DNA from: Bacteroidales bacterium
Lineage (GTDB): Bacteria > Bacteroidota > Bacteroidia > Bacteroidales > UBA932
DNA: 5,486 nucleotides
Assembly (NCBI GenBank): GCA_016283985.1
Contig: JAEENZ010000235.1
Span: 1-5,486, forward strand
Direction of reading: 5' to 3'
The notes under the pieces are model-generated. The model had not been told where the DNA came from. It did not search any database and saw nothing but the letters and a program-made list of their open reading frames with translations. The stretch's first letter is position 1. Every line of letters begins with the position of its first letter. Both the position numbers and the translations under genes were made by a program. This document shows, one piece after another, positions 1 through 5,486 of the stretch.

Positions 1-746
1 TAACCGGCCACCGCATAGCGGAATCCGTTGAAGAAATTCGTGCAGATCCCTACAAGCGTCAGGTATATCCACGGCTTGTTGCGGAACAGGTCGGCGAAAG
101 GCTTGAAGGAGAACTTCTCGGCGCGGACTGGTTTCAGCCTCTCTTTGGTGAGCAGGCCGCAGGCCAGGGTTCCCAGTGCGGCCAGGCCACCCAAGATGGC
201 GCCCAGCACGGAATACTGATGTGCCGGAGTGCCGCCGACCAGCTTCTGGAGATAGGGGAAGGACAGCAGGGTCACGAACCCCATTGCATAAGCACCCACC
301 ATGCGGAAAGACGAGAACTCGTTCTTCTCGTTATCGTCGGGAGTCATGACTCCCAGAAGGGACCCGTAAGGAACGTTTACCGCAGTGTAAGCGACCATCA
401 TCAGCAAATACATCGAGTATGCATAGATGCGCTTGCCAGCAAGACCTAGTTCGGGAGTGTGCAGCAGAAGTGCGAAGATCACCCCAAGCGGAATGGCCCC
501 GAAAATGATCCACGGCCTGTATGTGCCCCAACGCGACTGCGTGCGGTCTGCAAGGGCCCCCATCAGAGGGTCGGTAATAACGTCGAACAGGCGCGCGATC
601 AGCATCAGCGTCGCCGCATCCGCGACCGTGAGTCCGAAGATATTGGTGAAAAACAGGGGGAATGCGATGGACATTACCTTCCAGGTGATTCCACCGGCAG
701 CGGCATCGCCAAGGGCATATCCTATTTTCTCAGACAGTTTGGCCAT
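1..746 (-). CDS. GPH-family (MFS) glycoside transporter, N-terminal half (3' end outside window)
   Basis: Inner-membrane cation-coupled sugar carrier, likely importing mannobiose or short manno-oligosaccharides. The first 248 codons are present and the frame stays open to the left edge; family members usually have about 440-500 residues. The start MAKLSEKIGYALGD is typical of the family. The GPH signature follows TM2: DVITDPLMG (55-63), then ADRTQSRWGTYRPWI (66-80). A second conserved block is VPYGSLLGVMTPDDNEKN (125-142), before FSSFRM. About seven hydrophobic segments are visible (near 20-38, 42-62, 78-96, 106-130, 147-165, 178-199 and 226 onward), with a charged cytoplasmic loop at about 200-224 (KERLKPVRAEK). 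The gene starts 2 bases after the GH130 stop. Position and type match BF0773 of the B. fragilis mannan operon. Substrate is inferred from context only. Confidence 0.9.
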   Translation of the reverse strand, partial: MAKLSEKIGYALGDAAAGGITWKVMSIAFPLFFTNIFGLTVADAATLMLIARLFDVITDPLMGALADRTQSRWGTYRPWIIFGAIPLGVIFALLLHTPELGLAGKRIYAYSMYLLMMVAYTAVNVPYGSLLGVMTPDDNEKNEFSSFRMVGAYAMGFVTLLSFPYLQKLVGGTPAHQYSVLGAILGGLAALGTLACGLLTKERLKPVRAEKFSFKPFADLFRNKPWIYLTLVGICTNFFNGFRYAVAG

Positions 747-751
747 AATCA
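744..751 (-). promoter_or_regulatory. GH130/transporter junction: stop and start 2 bases apart
   Basis: The minus strand reads TGA-TT-ATG. The run CAAAAAGATC just before it, inside the last GH130 codons, is A-rich and may help initiation, but it is not a clear Shine-Dalgarno site. The phosphorylase and transporter are therefore on one transcript and probably coupled in translation. Confidence 0.6.
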
Positions 752-1912
752 GATCTTTTTGCTGTTTTTATCGATAAGGCGGTTCAGACGCTCCACGGTG
801 AGACCCGTGCGGAAGCCGTCCGGGGCAGTGTTCAGACAGTAGTCGGTCAGTCGGTCGATGCTGGAGACTGCCACATGCATGCGGGTGTCGCTCGATGCAT
901 AATAGATGTAGACCGTGCCGTCCTCGTCGGCAATCCAGCCGTTCGAGAACAGGACGTTCATCACGTCGCCGATGTATTCCTCCCCCTCCGGGGCCATGAA
1001 GAATCCGGCGGGCTCCGCTATCACGCGGGAAGGATCGTCGAGGGCGGTCATGTACATGTAGAGGACGTAGCGCAGGCCGGATGCGCATCCGCGCACGCCG
1101 TGGGCGAGATGCAGCCATCCCTTCGGGGTTTTGATGGGCGCAGGGCCCTCCCCGTTCTTGGATTCCTTGATGGTGTGATAGTGGCGGGTGTTGATGATCT
1201 TTTCGTCGCGGATGACTGCCCCGTCCATGGTATCGACCAGCGCCCAGCCTATGCCGCCGCCGCTGCCTGCGTCGATGAAACCGTCCTGCGGGCGCGTGTA
1301 GAGGGCGTATTTGCCGTCCACGAATTCGGGATGCAGCACCACGTTACGCTGCTGGCTTCGGGACTGGATGTCGGGAAGGCGTTCCCAAGTGCGTAAGTCC
1401 TTCGTACGGGCCACTCCTGCAGCCGCTACGGCGGAAGACAGGTCTCCCTCCGGGGCATTCGGATCCTTGCGCTCCACGCAGAAGATACCGTAAATCCATC
1501 CGTCCTCGTGAGCAGTCAATCGCATGTCGTAGATATTGGTGGCAGGCTCTCCCCATTCGGGCATGGTTATAGGGCGGTCCCAGAAACGGAAGCCGTGCGT
1601 GCCGTGCGTGCTTTCGGCCACCGCGAAGAAGGACTTGCGGTCGGCACCCTCAACGCGCACCACCATGTAATAACGGTTGTGCAGCTTGATCGCACCGGCG
1701 TTGAACGCGGCGTGGATGCCGAAGCGTTCCATGAGGTATGGATTGCTCGCCGGATCGAAATCGTAGCGCCACTCCAGGGGCGCATGGGCGGCGGTCACCA
1801 CCGGGAACATATATCTTTCATATATCCCGTTGTCATCCACGGGAACGTTGATTCTCTTCAGGAGCTCTTCGTGACGGACTCGGAGCAGGTGTTCTCTCTC
1901 TTTGAAATCCAT
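749..1912 (-). CDS. GH130 4-O-beta-D-mannosyl-D-glucose phosphorylase
   Basis: Predicted reaction: mannosyl-beta-1,4-glucose plus phosphate gives alpha-D-mannose 1-phosphate plus glucose, in the cytoplasm. The 387 residues have no signal peptide and match the length of the B. fragilis enzyme BF0772 (about 390). The protein is a five-bladed beta-propeller family member. Visible landmarks: [20 protein letters not shown] (70-89), an early-blade strand; [13 protein letters not shown] (121-133), where Asp129 is the likely counterpart of the general acid Asp131 reported for the B. fragilis enzyme; RNVVLHPEF (189-197); TRPQDG (206-211); [15 protein letters not shown] (246-260) and HLAHGVRG (268-275), which probably line the phosphate and sugar sites. 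It starts 3 bases after the GH26 stop and ends 2 bases before the transporter. Mannosyl-glucose rather than mannobiose is favoured as substrate because of the synteny and the overall GH130_1-like look; a mannobiose phosphorylase (GH130_2) is the main alternative. Confidence 0.93.
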   Translation of the reverse strand: MDFKEREHLLRVRHEELLKRINVPVDDNGIYERYMFPVVTAAHAPLEWRYDFDPASNPYLMERFGIHAAFNAGAIKLHNRYYMVVRVEGADRKSFFAVAESTHGTHGFRFWDRPITMPEWGEPATNIYDMRLTAHEDGWIYGIFCVERKDPNAPEGDLSSAVAAAGVARTKDLRTWERLPDIQSRSQQRNVVLHPEFVDGKYALYTRPQDGFIDAGSGGGIGWALVDTMDGAVIRDEKIINTRHYHTIKESKNGEGPAPIKTPKGWLHLAHGVRGCASGLRYVLYMYMTALDDPSRVIAEPAGFFMAPEGEEYIGDVMNVLFSNGWIADEDGTVYIYYASSDTRMHVAVSSIDRLTDYCLNTAPDGFRTGLTVERLNRLIDKNSKKI

Positions 1913-1918
1913 TTTCTA
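1910..1918 (-). promoter_or_regulatory. GH26/GH130 junction: stop and start 3 bases apart
   Basis: The minus strand reads TAG-AAA-ATG, with no GGAGG-like site upstream (GTATTGCTTTAGAAA). The short A-rich leader is what is usually seen in Bacteroidota, where Shine-Dalgarno sites are rare. It implies co-translation of the envelope mannanase and the cytoplasmic phosphorylase. Confidence 0.6.
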
Positions 1919-3022
1919 AAGCAATACGATGTTGTCTTTTTCTGCAAAAGCCTTGAAATCATCCTCATACTCGAATCCCTTCCAGGGGCCGTAGAAATGC
2001 TCCGGCTTGTCGCAGGCGTTGCGCCAGGTGAGGGCATAGGCTACAGGGTAGTCCTTGATTGCGGGATAGAGGGCTTCCGTCCACCACGTGGGGGCGCAGA
2101 TGCCTTCCAGGCCCGTCTCTGACAGGGCCAGGATCTTGCCATGTTTCTTTCCGAGGGGAACCATGTATTCGAGAGTGGCGGTCAGCTGGTCACGGAAATC
2201 CGCGCAGGCGACCTCGATACCCCTTTCTTCTTCTTTGTAGGTGTAAGCGTCGAGGCCGAGGATGTCGATCATCTCATCACCCGGATAGCGCTCCATATAG
2301 CCGGAAGCATCCACGTTCATGCTGGGCGAGTAGCACCAGACTATGTTGTCGAAGCCGCGCTCGCCGGCCAGGTAATCGTATGTCATCTTCCAGAGGGCCA
2401 CGTACTCTTCGGTGGTGCAATGGCTCTGCCCCCACCAGAACCAGTTGCCGGTGTGCTCGTGCCAGGGGCGGAAGATGAAGGGGATGCGCTTGCCGTCGGC
2501 ATCGCGCAGGGTGTCGAAGAAATCCCCAAGGATCTGCAGCCAGCCCATGAATTTGGCATGGTTCTCCCCGCCTTCGAGGATGGAGGTAACCACGCCGTCA
2601 GTGTTATCCCATGCAGTTCCGCCCATGAGCGGATTGCGGGGATGCCAGGAGAAGGTGACAACGCCTCCCCTCTCCACCTGCTTGACTGCGGCCCTGCGGA
2701 TGAGCAGGAAGGGAACGGCATCCAGGCTCCTTTCGCCTCCGAGTTCGATTTCTCCGAGCTCGAGGCCGAGCATGGAAGGATACTTCCCGCACACGTCCTT
2801 CACGTCGGAACGGTCCAGAGGATCGTTCGCGGGGTCCTCGACGGTCCACGCGTGGCCATAGCAGAGGTCATCCTGATGACCATACAGGATCTTTCCGGCA
2901 TCAACGGATGCCTGGAGGCAATTCAGAAGGCGTTCCCGCCCGGTTTGTACCTTGCTGCCGCACGATACTGCAAGCACGAGGGCGAATGCGCCGCAAAGGA
3001 TAGGTTTCAGCATATTTCTCAT
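1916..3022 (-). CDS. GH26 beta-mannanase lipoprotein, mannobiose-releasing (BF0771/ManA-like)
   Basis: Predicted to release mannobiose from mannan, supplying the transporter and phosphorylase encoded next. With the start at 3022 the protein has 368 residues. Residues 1-21 form a lipoprotein signal ending LAVSC, with Cys21 as the acylation site. An ATG at 3079 is in frame, but it adds 19 residues that bury the signal peptide and overlap the GH5 gene; an ATG at 3013 is also possible. Motifs: GKILYGHQDD (43-52) near the mature N-terminus, FSWHPRNP (124-131), RPWHEHTGNWFWWG (185-198) with acid/base candidate Glu189, ERYPGDE (244-250), LALSETG (299-305) with nucleophile candidate Glu302, and ALTWRN near the end. 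Gene order GH26-GH130-transporter matches B. fragilis BF0771-BF0773, where the GH26 was reported as a mannobiose-forming exo-mannanase. Exo versus endo action here is inferred. Confidence 0.92.
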   Translation of the reverse strand: MRNMLKPILCGAFALVLAVSCGSKVQTGRERLLNCLQASVDAGKILYGHQDDLCYGHAWTVEDPANDPLDRSDVKDVCGKYPSMLGLELGEIELGGERSLDAVPFLLIRRAAVKQVERGGVVTFSWHPRNPLMGGTAWDNTDGVVTSILEGGENHAKFMGWLQILGDFFDTLRDADGKRIPFIFRPWHEHTGNWFWWGQSHCTTEEYVALWKMTYDYLAGERGFDNIVWCYSPSMNVDASGYMERYPGDEMIDILGLDAYTYKEEERGIEVACADFRDQLTATLEYMVPLGKKHGKILALSETGLEGICAPTWWTEALYPAIKDYPVAYALTWRNACDKPEHFYGPWKGFEYEDDFKAFAEKDNIVLL

Positions 3023-3026
3023 ATCA
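3020..3026 (-). promoter_or_regulatory. GH5/GH26 junction: stop and start 1 base apart, decides the GH26 start
   Basis: The minus strand reads TGA-T-ATG. No purine-rich ribosome-binding site is seen in the 15 bases before the ATG (they read ACCCACATTCTGAT). The near-touching stop and start suggest termination-reinitiation. It supports the start at 3022 over the ATG at 3079, which lies inside the GH5 gene and would spoil the signal peptide. Confidence 0.6.
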
Positions 3027-4601
3027 GAATGTGGGTGCACTGTTATAAAGTGATTCAAGCGTATAGGTTGAAGAAACATTGGTCATCGCCTTGACGATTA
3101 CATCCACTATCTCCTTACTGCTGCCGATGTAGTCGCCGGTTCCATGGTGGATGTAGGGGTGGTGTTCCTTTCCGTATCCTTCGGCTCCGTTGTCCCAAAG
3201 GATGGCGGGAAGGCCGTAAGTATGGGCGGCCTTTACCACGTATTCCATATAATATTTGTAGAACGCCCATGCACGGGAATCGGCCTTGTTGCGCATGGAG
3301 CATCCGAATTCGCCTATATACACAGGAATACCGCGATTGACATATTTGTAGCAGAGACTCTTGAAGAGTGCCTCCACATAGTCCTCGTCGCTTCCGACAG
3401 CCTTCTTTCCGGCCGCCCCGGTATGTCCCCAGTCGGAATACTGGGCATCGCCGATGGTATAGTCGGAAGGATCGTAGAAGTGGACGGATATCATCAACTT
3501 GCCGGCGCTGTCTTCCGGAAGGGTCAGGTACTGGATGAAGCCGGGATTCGCGGCGTAGGTCGCGATACCGAGCCACCTCGTGGAATTGTTGCCGCCGGTG
3601 GCGCGCACCGCCTTCACGAACACGTCCATCCACTCGTTCAGCACGTTGCACTGGCGGGTAGGATCCGCCTTGAAATCAGAGCTCCAACCCCAGCCTCCGT
3701 CGTTGAGCTCGTTGAACCCCTCGAAGTAGAGCCAGTCGCCGCAATCCTTGAAGTTGTTCGCTATCTGGGTCCATACGGCTGAGATTTCCTCCTTTATCTG
3801 CGCATTGAGCGCCGCGTTGCCAGGAGCGTCCTTGAGGTTCAGCCAGTGGCCGTTGTTATGATCCTCGTCGTGATGGGTGTTGACTATGACGTTCAGGCCG
3901 GCATTGTGGGCGTACCCCACGACTTCCGTTACCCTTGCCATCCACGCGGCATCGATCGTATAATCAGGAGCTGCGCCTATCTTGCCGAGCCAGGTCACGG
4001 GAATACGTACGGTCGTGAAGCCCGCTGCCTTCACTTTGTTGAAGGTCTGCTGGGTAGCTACGGGATTGCCCCAGCATGTCTCGGAGGGCATGTTGCCGTT
4101 GTAGGCGTCCAGCTGGTTGCCGAGGTTCCATCCAAGCCCCAGCTTCGCGAAGAGATTCCAGGCCACATCGGATTCGCGCTCCGAAGTTCCTTCATCGGGT
4201 TTGGGCATGGTGGTAAAACTCATCGAGGCTGCTGCCGCAGTTTCCTGGTTCTCCTTGAACCCCTGAACCACCCCTGCGGGAACGGACACGGTATAGGTCT
4301 TCCCGTAGTCGAGGCCGGAGACGGTCACTGTGACGGTCTTGCCGTAGGCGTTCACCTTCGTGATGTCCGCACCGCCGGATATGCTAACCTTGGACTGGTC
4401 TGCAGTGAGAACTTTCACATTCTGGTCGTAGGTAAAGCCGATCGACTTGAGGCTGAGTTCCACGCCTGTAGATCCGTCCGCAGGTTCGACGGACACCAGC
4501 ACGGGAGCCGCCGCTTTCTCTGTCTGTGAGGGTTCCTTCCCTCCGCATGCCGCGAACGCAGCCATGCATAAAAGAAGATTGAGTATGGTCTTTGTCTTCA
4601 T
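3024..4601 (-). CDS. Lipoprotein with Ig-like (Big_5) domain and GH5 catalytic domain (GH5_4-like endo-beta-glycanase)
   Basis: A 525-residue envelope endo-glycanase. Residues 1-19 look like a lipoprotein signal peptide (MKTKTILNLLLCMAAFAAC) with Cys19 as the lipid anchor. Residues about 31-133 resemble a Big_5 Ig-like domain (PVLVSVEPADGSTGV near its start, SMSFTTMP at its end). The GH5 barrel covers about 147-510: GWNLGNQLDA (157-166), ETCWGNP (174-180), RIPVTW (199-204), NTHHD (241-245), FEGFNE with acid/base Glu298 (codon 3710-3708), VHFYDP (373-378), IGEFG with nucleophile Glu431 (codon 3311-3309), and ILWDNG (467-472). The GWNLGN, ETxWGNP and WDNG signatures suit subfamily GH5_4, whose members act on beta-glucan, xyloglucan or glucomannan. 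In this operon glucomannan or mannan is the best guess, but sequence alone does not fix it. The start was chosen because it gives the signal peptide directly, 3 bases after the GH26 stop. Confidence 0.92.
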   Translation of the reverse strand: MKTKTILNLLLCMAAFAACGGKEPSQTEKAAAPVLVSVEPADGSTGVELSLKSIGFTYDQNVKVLTADQSKVSISGGADITKVNAYGKTVTVTVSGLDYGKTYTVSVPAGVVQGFKENQETAAAASMSFTTMPKPDEGTSERESDVAWNLFAKLGLGWNLGNQLDAYNGNMPSETCWGNPVATQQTFNKVKAAGFTTVRIPVTWLGKIGAAPDYTIDAAWMARVTEVVGYAHNAGLNVIVNTHHDEDHNNGHWLNLKDAPGNAALNAQIKEEISAVWTQIANNFKDCGDWLYFEGFNELNDGGWGWSSDFKADPTRQCNVLNEWMDVFVKAVRATGGNNSTRWLGIATYAANPGFIQYLTLPEDSAGKLMISVHFYDPSDYTIGDAQYSDWGHTGAAGKKAVGSDEDYVEALFKSLCYKYVNRGIPVYIGEFGCSMRNKADSRAWAFYKYYMEYVVKAAHTYGLPAILWDNGAEGYGKEHHPYIHHGTGDYIGSSKEIVDVIVKAMTNVSSTYTLESLYNSAPTF

Positions 4602-4607
4602 ATTCTA
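4599..4607 (-). promoter_or_regulatory. GH26/GH5 junction: stop and start 3 bases apart
   Basis: The minus strand reads TAG-AAT-ATG. A GGAAA lies within the last GH26 codons, ending 6 bases before the ATG; it could act as a weak ribosome-binding site. There is no room for a promoter or terminator, so the GH5 gene must be read on the same transcript and is probably translationally coupled to the GH26 gene. Confidence 0.6.
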
Positions 4608-5486
4608 TTTCCAGTTCGTTACACTGCCTCTGTTCAGCACATATGTGTTGGACAGCACAGACTTCCAGTCGGCCACGGTGTTGTTCCAATTGTAGCTGAT
4701 GGAGCCGTCACTATTGGTGGTGCCACTCCAAAGTTTAGGAGTGCCGTTGTCGGAATCGTTCCAAGTGAGGAAGTACATCCAGGGCGCACCCTCTTCATAG
4801 CAGGCGTCGATATTGAAAAGGTTGCCTATTTCGCACAAAGCCACCATCTTTTTGCCCTTCACTGAATCATTCACCCTCTTGAACACGGCCGACTGGGTGG
4901 TATTCTTCTCTACATAAAGGTCGGAGCCCACGATATCCACGCAGTCATCTCCCGGATACCACTCTTCCATCTTCTCGACCGCCGCTAGTTTGCCGGCATC
5001 GGATGTCTGCACCGTCCATACCCAGACGAGGTTGTTCAGGTTATAGGTATTGGTAAGCTTGTCGTAGAGATAGTTCCAGAGCTGTTTGCACGGCCCTGCT
5101 CCGTCCAACCCCCACCAGAACCAGCAGCCCCAGGTATAGTCGCCCGCCGCCTCATGGAGAGGGCGGAAAAGGACGGGGATGTCGGCATCGGCGAGAAGTT
5201 TCATGTAGCCGGCGAGTTTTGCAATCTGGCTGTCTATGCACTCGTGCTGCCAGGTCCCCTCCTTCAGGGCGTCCGTCGGGCGGAAAGCCTTGTTCGCCGA
5301 GGTATAGAAGGCATACTGGTTGGGATCATGGTTCCGGAAGGCATCCTCAGACTTCGGCACGTTCCAGTGCCAGCATATCTGCACGATGCTGCCTGCGTCC
5401 CATGCAGCCTTCACGTCCGAGATGTCCCCATAGTCGGGGCAGTTCGCCCACGCCTTGGGAGGCCATTCGACGAAGAGCGCGGCGTA
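4605..5486 (-). CDS. GH26 beta-mannanase, C-terminal part (5' end outside window)
   Basis: Likely cuts internal beta-1,4-mannosyl bonds in mannan or glucomannan, in the cell envelope. The frame is open to the right edge, so the 293 residues seen are the C-terminal part; the signal peptide and first part of the barrel are missing. The in-frame GTG at 5414 is not the start, because the 24 codons before it read as good GH26 sequence (WANCPDYGDISD). Going along the fragment: the WHWNVP strand motif (about residues 39-44), RPLHEAAG with the acid/base candidate Glu112 (codon 5153-5151), the aromatic WFWWG loop, and ALCEIG with the nucleophile candidate Glu219 (codon 4832-4830). The 107-residue spacing is close to that of Cellvibrio Man26A (Glu212/Glu320). 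It ends in TAG, 3 bases before the GH5 gene. Family assignment is firm; mannan as substrate is inferred from family and neighbours. Confidence 0.9.
   Translation of the reverse strand, partial: YAALFVEWPPKAWANCPDYGDISDVKAAWDAGSIVQICWHWNVPKSEDAFRNHDPNQYAFYTSANKAFRPTDALKEGTWQHECIDSQIAKLAGYMKLLADADIPVLFRPLHEAAGDYTWGCWFWWGLDGAGPCKQLWNYLYDKLTNTYNLNNLVWVWTVQTSDAGKLAAVEKMEEWYPGDDCVDIVGSDLYVEKNTTQSAVFKRVNDSVKGKKMVALCEIGNLFNIDACYEEGAPWMYFLTWNDSDNGTPKLWSGTTNSDGSISYNWNNTVADWKSVLSNTYVLNRGSVTNWK

Noticed and set aside
2429..2444. A 16-base exact match (CCCCCACCAGAACCAG) to 5109-5124, a possible repeat
   Set aside because: Both copies encode the conserved WFWWG loop of the two GH26 active sites, so the match is explained by the protein motif and is not a repeat element.
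3023..3079. The in-frame ATG at 3079 as the start of the second GH26 gene
   Set aside because: It would add MFLQPIRLNHFITVHPHSD before a normal lipoprotein signal peptide and overlap the GH5 gene by more than 50 bases; the ATG at 3022 fits both the signal peptide and the operon spacing.
2141..3094. A 317-codon open frame on the plus strand, antisense to the GH26 gene
   Set aside because: It lies opposite a gene with clear family motifs. Its translation shows no recognisable domain, and long antisense frames are common opposite GC-rich coding sequence.
3846..4529. A 227-codon plus-strand frame opposite the GH5 gene (similar ones at 3144-3782, 1508-2122 and 875-1396)
   Set aside because: These are shadows of the minus-strand genes: no recognisable motifs, low-complexity composition, and full overlap with well-supported proteins.
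5412..5414. The GTG at 5414 as the start of the upstream GH26 gene
   Set aside because: The same frame continues to the window edge with GH26-like sequence, and starting here would lose the signal peptide and the first part of the barrel.

Overview
The window is the middle of a tightly packed, single-strand operon for breaking down beta-mannan, most likely from a Bacteroidota (Bacteroidales-like) gut or rumen bacterium. Three things point there: lipoprotein-type glycoside hydrolases carrying a Bacteroidetes-style Big_5 (Ig-like) domain, near-absent Shine-Dalgarno sequences, and a gene order matching the Bacteroides fragilis mannan operon BF0771-BF0774. GC content is fairly high (mid-50s percent, judged by eye on sampled lines), higher than B. 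fragilis itself, so a high-GC Bacteroidales lineage is more likely. Genus cannot be set from this sequence.

All genes read on the minus strand, so transcription runs from high to low coordinates. In order they are: (1) the C-terminal 293 residues of a GH26 beta-mannanase, cut by the right edge (5486-4605); (2) a complete lipoprotein with an Ig-like domain and a GH5 catalytic domain (4601-3024); (3) a complete GH26 lipoprotein of the mannobiose-releasing type (3022-1916); (4) a complete GH130 phosphorylase (1912-749); (5) the N-terminal half of a GPH-family sugar transporter, cut by the left edge (746-1). The gaps between them are 3, 1, 3 and 2 bases. No non-coding stretch exceeds 3 bases, so there is no room between genes for a terminator, RNA gene or repeat, and no promoter is visible.

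The inferred pathway is as follows. The cell-envelope GH5 and GH26 enzymes cut mannan or glucomannan to short oligosaccharides and mannobiose. The transporter moves the disaccharide across the inner membrane. A cytoplasmic 2-epimerase, not in this window but expected just beyond position 1, turns mannobiose into mannosyl-glucose. GH130 then phosphorolyses that to mannose 1-phosphate and glucose. The core GH26-GH130-transporter block is a known arrangement; the two extra endo-acting enzymes placed ahead of it in the same transcript are this locus's own variation. I found no clearly new system here.
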